A stretch of 7,760 bases of DNA. Origin: an uncultured Clostridium sp. (GTDB lineage Bacteria; Bacillota_A; Clostridia; TANB77; CAG-508). The DNA lies in the NCBI GenBank assembly GCA_946491915.1, contig CAMLYR010000068.1, positions 1-7,760 on the forward strand. The letters run 5' to 3'. This document shows, piece by piece, positions 1-6,747 of this stretch. Below the pieces are notes generated by a model. The model did not search any database. It was not told the origin of the DNA and saw only the letters and a list, made by a program, of their open reading frames with translations. A program made the position numbers and the translations under genes. The first letter of the stretch is position 1. Each line of letters begins with the position of its first letter.

Positions 1-53
1 TATAAAACCCGAATCCTGAAGTTTTCTATTTACACAAAATGGTGGACAGTGCC
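1..53. mobile_element. Probable terminal inverted repeat of an IS256-family insertion sequence (partial)
   Basis: The stretch at about 28-53 contains TTTACACAAAAT followed by GGACAGTGCC. Read inward from the outer edge on the minus strand it begins GGCACTGTCC and continues to TTTTGTGTAAA, which resembles the ends of IS256-family (Mutator-type) elements. The element would extend leftwards out of the window, and no transposase codon sequence is recognisable in the 27 bases before the repeat. The outer edge falls at 53, only 12 bases from the stop codon of the adjacent lipoprotein gene. If this is a real insertion, the 8-9 bases from 54 onward (TTATAAGAT) should be the target duplication. The assignment rests on motif memory alone and the partner end is not visible. 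Confidence 0.6.
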
Positions 54-65
54 TTATAAGATAAA

Positions 66-1250
66 TCATTCTTTCACTGGTCTAATTGCCATTTTAACCA
101 TACTTGCATTCCAACTGCCATTATAATAATAACTTGTCGAATTATAATAGAAAACATAGCCAAAGCGCCCGTAGGTATCACTATAAGATTCTCCAGTCCA
201 ATAATATCCACTGCTTTTGTCCATGATTTGCGTCGTTCCTATCGGACCACTTGCTGGAAGTTCATAGCCTGTAGAAGGCAGAAAGATACTATTTCCATTA
301 CCTCCTGTTACTTTCATACCGCTTACCCCGTTTACAGTCGCTCTTGTCCATGTACATTTCTTTATCAAGTCTATCTGCTCAGCCTTATTCGGTAATCTCC
401 ATGTCCCTCCCCAGGTTGCACGCACTATATCATACTTAGTCCCACAAATATTATCAATATTCGGAGCTACATAATTGGGCATAATTCCACTATTAGCAAC
501 ATCTCCCCACAGATAATATCCACCTTGTTCTGAAGATGCTGTAGCTCCCAAATTGAATGAAGCCCATTTCACACTAAGCCCTAAATTCACGGCTCTATAT
601 GGCGATTGTTCTCCCAAAGGAATAACTATTTCTGTTCCATCTTTAAGTACAATTCTTAATTCATCTTCTGTTACTTCTACAGACTCAAAAAACGAATCAC
701 CATCTTTTCCAGAAGCCTTTATTGCCTTTCCATTTTCATCAAGCAATTTGGAATAAGTATAGCCATTATCATAACTTATAATCCAATATCCATCAGAATC
801 TGCCTTCAAGAGTGGAGTAACAGCATCCATTCCTGATGCAGGAATCTTATTTCCATTAACATCATTAAGCCATGTTGTTTCACCATTAATAGTCTGTACC
901 CAATAGTATCTACCATTGTAATAGCGTACATTGATTACTGGAGCATCCTTACCATCTACTCCATCCTTTCCATCAGAAATTATTACCCGTGAACCATCTG
1001 AAAATGTGAGTACATAATCCTCCCCAGATGCAGTAACATTGGTTAAATACAACCTACTTTGAAGTACCCCTACAATAGCACTGATTGATGTGATATCATC
1101 GTTCAATGCTTTCAATTGCTTTTCAATAGAGGTAACCCTATCATCTAAAGAATTAACTTTATCCCATAACTCGCCATCATCGTATTCGCTACACGCCGTT
1201 GTGCAAATTAACAATAACACTAACTGGCTAATAAATTTAAACGCTTTCAT
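66..1250 (-). CDS. Surface lipoprotein, DUF4988-like N-terminus with FISUMP-like C-terminal domain
   Basis: This 394-residue protein has a lipoprotein signal peptide: positive start (MKAFKF), hydrophobic core (residues 10-16) and lipobox-like TTAC with Cys20. Ser and acidic residues follow (SEYDDGE), which fits the Bacteroidota surface-export signal. Residues about 26-66 have the heptad pattern of a coiled coil. A DUF4988-like region follows to about 215, with a short collagen-like GKDGVDGKD (94-101) and repeated WxxxxNG / YDNGYTYS-type strands. Residues about 218-394 resemble the FISUMP-type domain of gut Bacteroidales (VNLGLSVKWASFNLGA, GGYYLWGD, WRLPNKAE, and an IRPV end rich in Tyr). The ATG at 1250 is preferred because the frame extends only three codons further, to a TTG at 1259, and the signal peptide begins well at the ATG. 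The gene lies 163 bases after the BACON/LRR gene and may share its transcript. It is probably anchored outside the outer membrane; the ligand is unknown. Confidence 0.85.
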   Translation of the reverse strand: MKAFKFISQLVLLLICTTACSEYDDGELWDKVNSLDDRVTSIEKQLKALNDDITSISAIVGVLQSRLYLTNVTASGEDYVLTFSDGSRVIISDGKDGVDGKDAPVINVRYYNGRYYWVQTINGETTWLNDVNGNKIPASGMDAVTPLLKADSDGYWIISYDNGYTYSKLLDENGKAIKASGKDGDSFFESVEVTEDELRIVLKDGTEIVIPLGEQSPYRAVNLGLSVKWASFNLGATASSEQGGYYLWGDVANSGIMPNYVAPNIDNICGTKYDIVRATWGGTWRLPNKAEQIDLIKKCTWTRATVNGVSGMKVTGGNGNSIFLPSTGYELPASGPIGTTQIMDKSSGYYWTGESYSDTYGRFGYVFYYNSTSYYYNGSWNASMVKMAIRPVKE

Positions 1251-1413
1251 TTTTATCAATAATCAAAACAATATAATCATTAAAACAAACTCTCAATAAA
1301 CTTCATCAAGATATTAATACAAAATTTCACCTACAGCTAAAAGACAAGAACCCATAGAAAATCAATTATATAAATTAATAATATTATGTCATACACCTTC
1401 AGACAATAGATTA
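1251..1413. other. Intergenic gap between the two lipoprotein genes
   Basis: This 163-base AT-rich gap separates the end of the BACON/LRR lipoprotein gene from the start of the DUF4988-like gene. On the minus strand I found no TAnnTTTG promoter element and no strong GC hairpin followed by a U-run. The two genes may therefore be co-transcribed, or the second may have a promoter that I cannot recognise. Confidence 0.5.
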
Positions 1414-3603
1414 TTATTCTTCAATTATATTCTCAAAATCTTTCCACTCATATGTATTTTGATAAATAAATGAGGAATTTTGAGGAACATATAAAATACA
1501 TTCTTTTTTATCTACATTCCTAAATACCCATTGTCCCAATTTAGGAGGATTTGGTCCTTTTTTGCAATGTATCTCTTTTAATCCAACACAAAAAGAAAAT
1601 GCTTGATTACCTATCAACATTAAACTACTTGGCAAAGTAATTGTTGCCAATTTTGCACACCTAGAAAAAGCTCCATTATCTATTTCGATAACACTCTCAG
1701 GAATTTCAACAGAGGATAAATTATTATAATAATAATTTGTACTAAATGCGCCTCCATCAATAAATGTTACCCCATAAGGTATAGAATACATCAAAGATTT
1801 ACCTTCTGGAAATTTCCAGAGCTTGGTCATATCTCTACTAAACAAAACACCATCAACTGTCGCCAAATATATATTATCTTTAGAGACATTTATTTCTTTC
1901 ATTTTTTTACAGTCTTCAAATGGTTGACCACCAATATTAGTTAAATTTCCTGTAATAGATATTCTAGTCAAATAATCACAACGATCAAAGGCATACCCCT
2001 CTAATTTTATAATACTTTCTGGCAATACTATAGATTCTAAAGAATTACATTTGTGAAACATTTCAGAAGATATTATATTATTTTGAGTAAGATATGCTTT
2101 GACATCTGCACTATTAGCATTCCCTGCATAATAAAAATCTCCTCCATTTACAATTGTAGCTTTTTTTATATCCAAAACAGCTAAATTTCCATCCGTTACA
2201 TTACCAAAAGCATCATTCCCCATCATTTCTCGTAAAAAGCGAATATCAGTTCCATTTAAATTTCCACTTAGAGTAAGCTCTTTTATTTCATACTTATCTA
2301 TCTCATTTATTAAAGATGGTAAACTTCCGGCTATCTCCACATGTAATGTTAATGGTTGCATTTCTCTTTTTTGTTTTATTTCAATAGTTTCAGATAATGA
2401 ATTGTCATTATTCCGAATACAAATCCACCCCAATCTACTTGCATCACTTATATTTTCATCTATATTAAAATACAATTTAGAAGAAGCCAATCCTCTTGTC
2501 GAAATATCACTCACCTGTTTAATCCAATTACATTCGTCTGGAATTACAACATTATATTTCACATTGGAGTTTACTAAAACCTCAACCATTTGTTGCTGAC
2601 AAGATAACAAATACTCTTTCTGAGAAATTACAATAGCATCTTTTTGAGCTTGAATTACTTTCAGCAACTGTTTAATATTATTGCTTTTATCATAAAATTC
2701 AATTTCAGTTTCTCTTTTATCGTATGTATCATTAGGAGAAATAATATAATATAAAGTATGACTTGATGTACTTCTAGCTGTTATAGGCTTAACCCAATCT
2801 ACCATCGGCATTTTAACCTCAAAATCAAAATTACTTTTTATTTCAACAACTATAGTCTCGCCTTTATCACTGACCAAATATTCATTTTTAGTCAATAATA
2901 AAACAGCTTCACCTGTCTGATATACTTTTACCCTTTCAGATAATTTCTCCCCTTGGATAATTATTTCTCCTTCACGTTTATCATATTCTTCACTTGGGGA
3001 GATTGCAAAAGAATAAAAGTTAGTAGACAAGCCACGAGCACGTTCAGAAATAACAGGTTCAATCCAAGACCTACTATTTTCAGCAACGGTAATTTTATGA
3101 TCTATATTCGACTTTACCTGTAAAGTAATAATCCCCCCATCTTTATCAACCTCAAATCTATCCGATGTCAATGTTAAAGCATCTTTTTGTTTCTGATTGA
3201 TTATGATGTTTTTAGTCAATTCATCAGCGCTAATCTTTAATACCACATTTCTATCATCATATCCTGCATTACTAGTCACTAAAATAGTTAATGTGACATT
3301 TCCTGCTTTACCACTTGAAGGAGACACTGTACACCAATGATCTCCACTCTGTGTCTCGGCAAGGGAAACTGACCAATCCTTATTAGTAGAAAAGGAAATA
3401 GTTGTTCGTTCACCTTCTGACATGACATTGATTCCTTGACTAAAAGCTGTTTCACATTCAGATGTAGGTACAATTTCGGTTTCTATTTCAACTTCTCTCT
3501 TCTCATTTTCTTCACTACATGAAAACAAAAAAATGGAACACGGATACATTAGGAATAATCCTATTCGAAAAATTTTAAATTTATAATTCATAGTTATATT
3601 CAT
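1414..3603 (-). CDS. Surface lipoprotein with four BACON-like domains and BspA-type leucine-rich repeats
   Basis: The 729-residue product begins with a lipoprotein signal: Lys/Arg at 8-13, a hydrophobic stretch at 14-27 and lipobox LFSC with Cys29, followed by the acidic SEENEKRE. Four tandem beta-rich units of about 90 residues follow at roughly 48-138, 141-229, 233-320 and 323-412. Each has the BACON pattern: TFxV-like strand, SNxxxxV, W(I/V)xP or WCTVSP, then YDxR, and a closing strand ending in VxQ or IxQK. From about 416 comes the segment typical of Bacteroides BspA-like proteins (IAGSLPSLI, LSGNLNGTDIRFLREM). LRR_5-type repeats follow at about 510-690 (CNSLESIVLPESI, CAKLATITLPSSL, GNQAFSFC). 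BACON domains are linked to glycan or mucin binding, and BspA repeats to host-protein adhesion; the role here is inferred. Met5 (ATG at 3591) is an alternative start. The gene follows the 369-residue gene by 14 bases, so they are surely co-transcribed. Confidence 0.88.
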   Translation of the reverse strand: MNITMNYKFKIFRIGLFLMYPCSIFLFSCSEENEKREVEIETEIVPTSECETAFSQGINVMSEGERTTISFSTNKDWSVSLAETQSGDHWCTVSPSSGKAGNVTLTILVTSNAGYDDRNVVLKISADELTKNIIINQKQKDALTLTSDRFEVDKDGGIITLQVKSNIDHKITVAENSRSWIEPVISERARGLSTNFYSFAISPSEEYDKREGEIIIQGEKLSERVKVYQTGEAVLLLTKNEYLVSDKGETIVVEIKSNFDFEVKMPMVDWVKPITARSTSSHTLYYIISPNDTYDKRETEIEFYDKSNNIKQLLKVIQAQKDAIVISQKEYLLSCQQQMVEVLVNSNVKYNVVIPDECNWIKQVSDISTRGLASSKLYFNIDENISDASRLGWICIRNNDNSLSETIEIKQKREMQPLTLHVEIAGSLPSLINEIDKYEIKELTLSGNLNGTDIRFLREMMGNDAFGNVTDGNLAVLDIKKATIVNGGDFYYAGNANSADVKAYLTQNNIISSEMFHKCNSLESIVLPESIIKLEGYAFDRCDYLTRISITGNLTNIGGQPFEDCKKMKEINVSKDNIYLATVDGVLFSRDMTKLWKFPEGKSLMYSIPYGVTFIDGGAFSTNYYYNNLSSVEIPESVIEIDNGAFSRCAKLATITLPSSLMLIGNQAFSFCVGLKEIHCKKGPNPPKLGQWVFRNVDKKECILYVPQNSSFIYQNTYEWKDFENIIEE

Positions 3604-3617
3604 TTTTACACATCTAA

Positions 3618-4727
3618 TTATAATTCATACAATTTCTCTATATCATCTAGAACTAGATCATTTAGAAAATCATTAATGGCAGAATACATAGCGCAAGAAC
3701 CATTTAGGCTTTTAGCCATTTCATTTTCAGGAACAAGTTTGCTACATTTTCTAAGAAATATATTTATCAACTCCAAATCCCATTGAACATAAGGATTTCT
3801 TTGAAGAACCAACCAATCAAGATCATCTTGATGTTCAATTATAAATTCTTTTGAAATATTAGGACTATATGAATATAACCTGCTTCCCATTTTCTCGTAT
3901 CTTTCAATCACTTCATTCAAATCATCTTGTGTTATCACATATTCCATACCCAAAAGATTCTGCAATTTAGTCAATGTTTCTACAATGCTTCCAATACCCA
4001 TTTGGGCGAAAAAGCCATTATTATTCAATAAATCTTTTAACCAAACACAAGACTTTACATCACCTTTGATTTTACTTACTAGGTCCCAATCCCACTTAGT
4101 AAACTCATTCTCAGCCAAGTCACTACAAACTTGAGGAATATTATGAAAATCAATATTATAATTAGAATGGAACAATCTTATTTGACGACTATCCATTTTC
4201 AATTCACGTAAATCATCAAGCGACGATATTTCCGAAATTAAAGTAGATGGAATCATATCATAACATTTCACTGTAGTATTATAGCGCTTATAACACACAC
4301 GATATAATCTATTATCAATAGTAAATTCCTGACCTTTCCGCTTTAAGACAGATAAGTTCGTAATATAATACCATTCACGTGGATCAATTGTAAAACTATT
4401 ATTTTCGACAATTTTATGTACTCCCGTATAAATACGATTCTCATATTTGACTACTTGTTCGTCACTCAATGGATAGTATTTTCGAATAAGATTACGAAAT
4501 AAAATTAATCCTGCTACAGGTTCATTCAATATATATTGTCTCAACAAGGCCAAACATGCCATATTTATTTGCAATTGAGCTCCATCTTTTATCCTTTGTA
4601 TATTATCAATATTCAGTTGAAACTGTTTCAAACTTTGAATATTATAAAGTAAGTCACTTGTACTATTCATCGTCTGTCTTAAATTAAAGCTTAAAAAATT
4701 ATTGCATAATAATATATTATCTTCCAT
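3618..4727 (-). CDS. Unrecognised 369-residue protein with degenerate W-rich repeats
   Basis: I do not recognise this protein. It has no signal peptide or membrane segment and is probably cytosolic and largely helical. Residues 120-165 look like a small beta-rich stretch (ITNLSVLKRKGQEFTIDNRLYRVCYKRY). Two places match, in weakened form, the short repeat seen in some Bacteroidota proteins in which a DW / W-x-W core is followed by L-S-x-N-P, x-W and ELI: residues 207-220 (FTKWDWDLVSKI) and 284-327 (SPNISKEFI, DLDWLVLQRNP, VQWDLELIN). Such repeats may form a helical solenoid used for protein contacts; that is inference. It starts three bases after the stop of the 216-residue gene and ends 14 bases before the BACON/LRR lipoprotein, so it is tightly embedded in the operon. 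Met20 is a possible later start, but the close spacing favours the first ATG. Confidence 0.8.
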   Translation of the reverse strand: MEDNILLCNNFLSFNLRQTMNSTSDLLYNIQSLKQFQLNIDNIQRIKDGAQLQINMACLALLRQYILNEPVAGLILFRNLIRKYYPLSDEQVVKYENRIYTGVHKIVENNSFTIDPREWYYITNLSVLKRKGQEFTIDNRLYRVCYKRYNTTVKCYDMIPSTLISEISSLDDLRELKMDSRQIRLFHSNYNIDFHNIPQVCSDLAENEFTKWDWDLVSKIKGDVKSCVWLKDLLNNNGFFAQMGIGSIVETLTKLQNLLGMEYVITQDDLNEVIERYEKMGSRLYSYSPNISKEFIIEHQDDLDWLVLQRNPYVQWDLELINIFLRKCSKLVPENEMAKSLNGSCAMYSAINDFLNDLVLDDIEKLYEL

Positions 4728-4730
4728 AAT

Positions 4731-5381
4731 TCAATCATAAAAATAAAAGGTTCCTTTATTAACAATCTCTTCATACAAATAATCCATTATATCATTATGC
4801 AATGACCCACCAAATTCTAGAATATCCTTTGTTGAACATAATTCATTGAAATATCCACTTTCTGCAGCGTCTTTTAACCACTGTCCACGCAAAATCATAT
4901 CATGAGGAAGTTGAGCTACTTTTTCTAGTATTGAAAAATCTTTATATTCCAACAATAAAACAAACTTAACAGCTTTCGGAAAATGTTGCCAATCTTCAAA
5001 ATTAATATAATTAGACAAGTGTTCATTTCTTACTTTAGCAATTGTCCGGCAAAACAATTGTGCCCCTAAATTCAATATCAAGATTCTTTTATCCAAGGCT
5101 CTGATATCAGAAGGATTAAATAGTAAGCCACAAGACAAAAAATAATATCCAAGCGTCGAAAATGTCTGATAATATTTTGGATCATTTACAACATCTAACA
5201 AGTTTAAATAAGCCTCTCCTACCGCAACGGCATCTTGTTCTGGTATTTTAGACAAAAAATCATGCTGAGTAAAAGTCAACTCTAAAATCTTACCAAGATA
5301 TAGTTCTGACTTATTTCTATCAGTACGAAACAATTCATTAGCTATATAGCTATTATGAATTACGATTTCAAGATTTGTCAT
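4731..5381 (-). CDS. Unrecognised 216-residue helical cytosolic protein
   Basis: I do not recognise this family. The protein is predicted by eye to be almost entirely alpha-helical. Amphipathic stretches include residues 24-36 (KSELYLGKILELT), 51-66 (AVAVGEAYLNLLDVVN), 70-88 with a Tyr/Leu-rich face, 96-117 and 136-157 (AVKFVLLLEYKDFSILEKVA). The hydrophobic stretches are interrupted by charged residues, so I do not call membrane segments, and there is no signal peptide. The helical pairs could be a TPR-like or other alpha-solenoid fold, but no consensus repeat is visible. The C-terminus is rich in Asp, Tyr and Phe (IMDYLYEEIV, FYFYD). It is separated by 82 bases from the 154-residue gene upstream and by only three bases from the 369-residue gene downstream, which suggests translational coupling with the latter. 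Confidence 0.8.
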   Translation of the reverse strand: MTNLEIVIHNSYIANELFRTDRNKSELYLGKILELTFTQHDFLSKIPEQDAVAVGEAYLNLLDVVNDPKYYQTFSTLGYYFLSCGLLFNPSDIRALDKRILILNLGAQLFCRTIAKVRNEHLSNYINFEDWQHFPKAVKFVLLLEYKDFSILEKVAQLPHDMILRGQWLKDAAESGYFNELCSTKDILEFGGSLHNDIMDYLYEEIVNKGTFYFYD

Positions 5382-5463
5382 ATTTATAAATTAATTCAAT
5401 GGCTCTTTTATATCTAATATTTAACCAAATAAGGTTTTTGAATATTTCCTTCTAAACGATACT

Positions 5464-5928
5464 TCACCACATAAAAACATCTTGACAACGGGAGATTTCC
5501 CTTCTGACTAAAGATTTGAATATTCCAACTTTATCATTTAAATCTAATTCTTCATCACTATATGCAGCAACAGCCCCCATTAATTCGACTAAAATGGAGA
5601 CTGAACGCAGCAAATCAGTATCAATTAAGCGATGATATGTATCAACATGCTTATCTATAAAAATATCAAGTGCAATAAAAAACGTGTCCTCTCCTCTATC
5701 ATTTGTATTTATAATATCAACAAACGCCTCTAAATCATTACAAAAATCATCTTCACCATATCCAAACATTTCGTTAGTCACCGCTCTAGAATCATAACTA
5801 GGAACACCTATAATATGTTGTTTAAATGCTAGAAACTCTTCTACGATTTCTATCCTACCTAAATTTCTCAAAACAACGGATAAAGCTAAATAATCTTTTC
5901 CGTTAAATGAACGATATTCTTTTTTCAT
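5464..5928 (-). CDS. Unrecognised 154-residue acidic protein
   Basis: No family is recognised. The protein is small and acidic, without a signal peptide. It has a charged middle (residues 58-82, with many Asp and Glu) and helical stretches on both sides, such as 100-122 (YHRLIDTDLLRSVSILVELMG). Its opening, MKKEYRSFNGKDYLAL, resembles that of the next protein upstream (MKTKKQTFNGSELAML), so the two may share an N-terminal module. The coding sequence starts 22 bases after the stop of the 112-residue gene, in the same transcript. The end CQDVFMW is followed by a stop at 5464-5466. A neighbouring frame stays open for a further 17 or so codons past this stop, so a shifted or mis-sequenced 3' end cannot be excluded. 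Confidence 0.75.
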   Translation of the reverse strand: MKKEYRSFNGKDYLALSVVLRNLGRIEIVEEFLAFKQHIIGVPSYDSRAVTNEMFGYGEDDFCNDLEAFVDIINTNDRGEDTFFIALDIFIDKHVDTYHRLIDTDLLRSVSILVELMGAVAAYSDEELDLNDKVGIFKSLVRREISRCQDVFMW

Positions 5929-5950
5929 ATTTATTCTTGATAATCTACAA

Positions 5951-6289
5951 CTATTTCCAAAATCTATTTACTGATTCATAATAATCTTCCAAACTAGAAG
6001 AATCTTCGAGAAAAGTATCTTGAGCAGATTGGACCTTTTCCATTAGATTTACCCACTCCTGATTAGCATTACTTTGTACAAATTTACCCTGTGTATACGC
6101 TTCTTGAAAGTCTTTTTTCAACAGTTCGTAATAATCTAATCTGAAATAGAAATCACAATCATTATCAACCGAATGGGTAGAAACAGAGAATATATCCCCT
6201 TTTTGTGGACGGATAAATAACTTCTTGGCAAAAGCCTGAAATAACATTGCTAATTCGCTTCCATTAAATGTTTGTTTTTTAGTTTTCAT
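5951..6289 (-). CDS. Unrecognised 112-residue protein, first gene of the operon
   Basis: No family is recognised. The reading frame is open back to an ATG at 6364, but I place the start at the ATG at 6289. The extra 25 codons fall inside a strongly structured leader, and the 6289 ATG is preceded by an A-rich start region typical of Bacteroidota (GATAAAGAAAATTTATTT). From this start the protein begins MKTKKQTFNGSEL, matching the opening of the next gene's product (FNG followed by an acidic residue). The rest is charged and probably helical: residues 54-70 (YYELLKKDFQEAYTQGK) and an acidic tail (FLEDSSSLEDYYESVNRFWK). There is no signal peptide, so it is probably cytosolic. As the first gene after the leader RNA, its expression is the one most directly controlled by that element. 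The function is unknown. Confidence 0.7.
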   Translation of the reverse strand: MKTKKQTFNGSELAMLFQAFAKKLFIRPQKGDIFSVSTHSVDNDCDFYFRLDYYELLKKDFQEAYTQGKFVQSNANQEWVNLMEKVQSAQDTFLEDSSSLEDYYESVNRFWK

Positions 6290-6560
6290 AAATAAATTTT
6301 CTTTATCCTCACGTTCCTCTAAGGTAGTAATAAATAAAAGAAGCGCGGAACTGCGTGCTATCACTTGTTCCAGAAGGTCCTAGCAAAACCCAATACTACA
6401 AATGAATAGACAGCAGACCCACGCCTATACGACGTGAGAACCGACTATGCCATTCTTGTAGTATTTTGAAAATTTGCTAGTTTTTCTGAAACAAGAATGA
6501 AGCACAACGCTTCTTACAATTTTTTCTAAATAAAATTTTGAGGTCTATCACCATAGACTT
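6290..6560 (-). promoter_or_regulatory. Long structured 5' leader of the minus-strand operon
   Basis: If transcription starts about 7 bases after the predicted -7 element (near 6560), the operon has a leader of about 270 nt. It can form a 5'-end hairpin (6541-6560: 8-bp stem with one G-U pair, loop 4), a small hairpin at 6499-6513 (GAAGC / GCTTC), the large element at 6380-6480, and a hairpin at 6347-6371 (GGAAC / GTTCC with an inner GTG / CAC). The dense pairing, together with higher GC than its surroundings, suggests a cis-regulatory RNA. No known riboswitch class is recognised. Positions are by eye and no folding energy was calculated. Confidence 0.55.
6380..6480 (-). ncRNA. Candidate structured RNA element, 101 nt
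   Basis: The element is closed by two perfect nested stems. CTAGCAAA (6380-6387) pairs with TTTGCTAG (6473-6480), and AATACTACAA (6392-6401) pairs with TTGTAGTATT (6456-6465); a short internal loop lies between them. Inside is an 8-bp hairpin (6418-6425 with 6431-6438, loop of five at 6426-6430) that needs two or three G-U pairs when read as minus-strand RNA, which favours that strand. Five Ts follow on the plus strand, so a plus-strand terminator is an alternative reading. The interior around 6402-6417 and 6439-6455 is unpaired or weakly paired and is where a ligand or protein site might lie. It matches no class that I know. Confidence 0.55.
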
Positions 6561-6566
6561 CGTTCG

Positions 6567-6598
6567 CAAAAATATAAAAGATTATTTGCAAACGCAAA
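6567..6598 (-). promoter_or_regulatory. Predicted Bacteroidota-type promoter for the minus-strand operon
   Basis: On the minus strand TTTG (6598-6595) is followed after exactly 20 bases by TATTTTTG (6574-6567), which fits the TAnnTTTG -7 element and the usual 19-21 base spacing of Bacteroidota housekeeping promoters. Transcription would start near 6560, at the base of a leader hairpin. AT-rich DNA yields such matches by chance, but the position just upstream of the structured leader supports it. Confidence 0.5.
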
Positions 6599-6625
6599 AA
6601 TACACAAAGAAATCTTTCTGTATTT

Positions 6626-6640
6626 CAGAATTTAATTCTG
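6626..6640. promoter_or_regulatory. 15-bp perfect palindrome, possible operator
   Basis: CAGAATT (6626-6632), one central base, then AATTCTG (6634-6640). It sits about 28 bases upstream of the -33 element of the predicted operon promoter, in a place where an activator could bind. Chance palindromes of this size in AT-rich DNA are possible. Confidence 0.3.
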
Positions 6641-6715
6641 CATTATTTCATCACTGCTTACCGTTACTTCTCCCCCAATCTATTAACAAATAAATTATTC
6701 TTTATTAGAAGTAAA

Positions 6716-6747
6716 CTTGTTTTTATCAAGAAGATAACTTACCTTTG
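6716..6747 (+). promoter_or_regulatory. Possible promoter reading toward the HU-like gene
   Basis: CTTG (6716-6719), a spacer of 20 bases and TACCTTTG (6740-6747) match the Bacteroidota promoter pattern on the plus strand. A second -7-like TAAGTTTG lies at 6844-6851, closer to the gene but without a correctly spaced TTTG. Either could drive the HU-like gene, leaving a 5' leader of about 130 to 235 nt that contains the tandem repeats. Confidence 0.3.

Noticed and set aside
553..756. Plus-strand open frame of 67 codons
   Set aside because: It lies wholly opposite the DUF4988-like lipoprotein gene, whose domains and signal peptide are clear.
1090..1299. Plus-strand open frame of 69 codons
   Set aside because: It lies opposite the coiled-coil start of the lipoprotein gene and its composition mirrors that strand.
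2402..2599. Plus-strand open frame of 65 codons
   Set aside because: It is antisense to the BACON-like region and shows no protein-like features of its own.
3288..3473. Minus-strand open frame of 61 codons in another frame
   Set aside because: It overlaps the first BACON-like unit of a well-supported gene.
6290..6364. Signal-peptide-like N-terminal extension of the first operon gene
   Set aside because: The codons lie inside the structured leader and the ATG at 6289 has the better start context. The rest of the protein looks cytosolic.
6380..6480. Plain intrinsic terminator on the plus strand
   Set aside because: Five Ts follow the outer stem, but no plus-strand gene lies upstream. The inner hairpin pairs better as minus-strand RNA, and the element sits between promoter and first gene of the operon.
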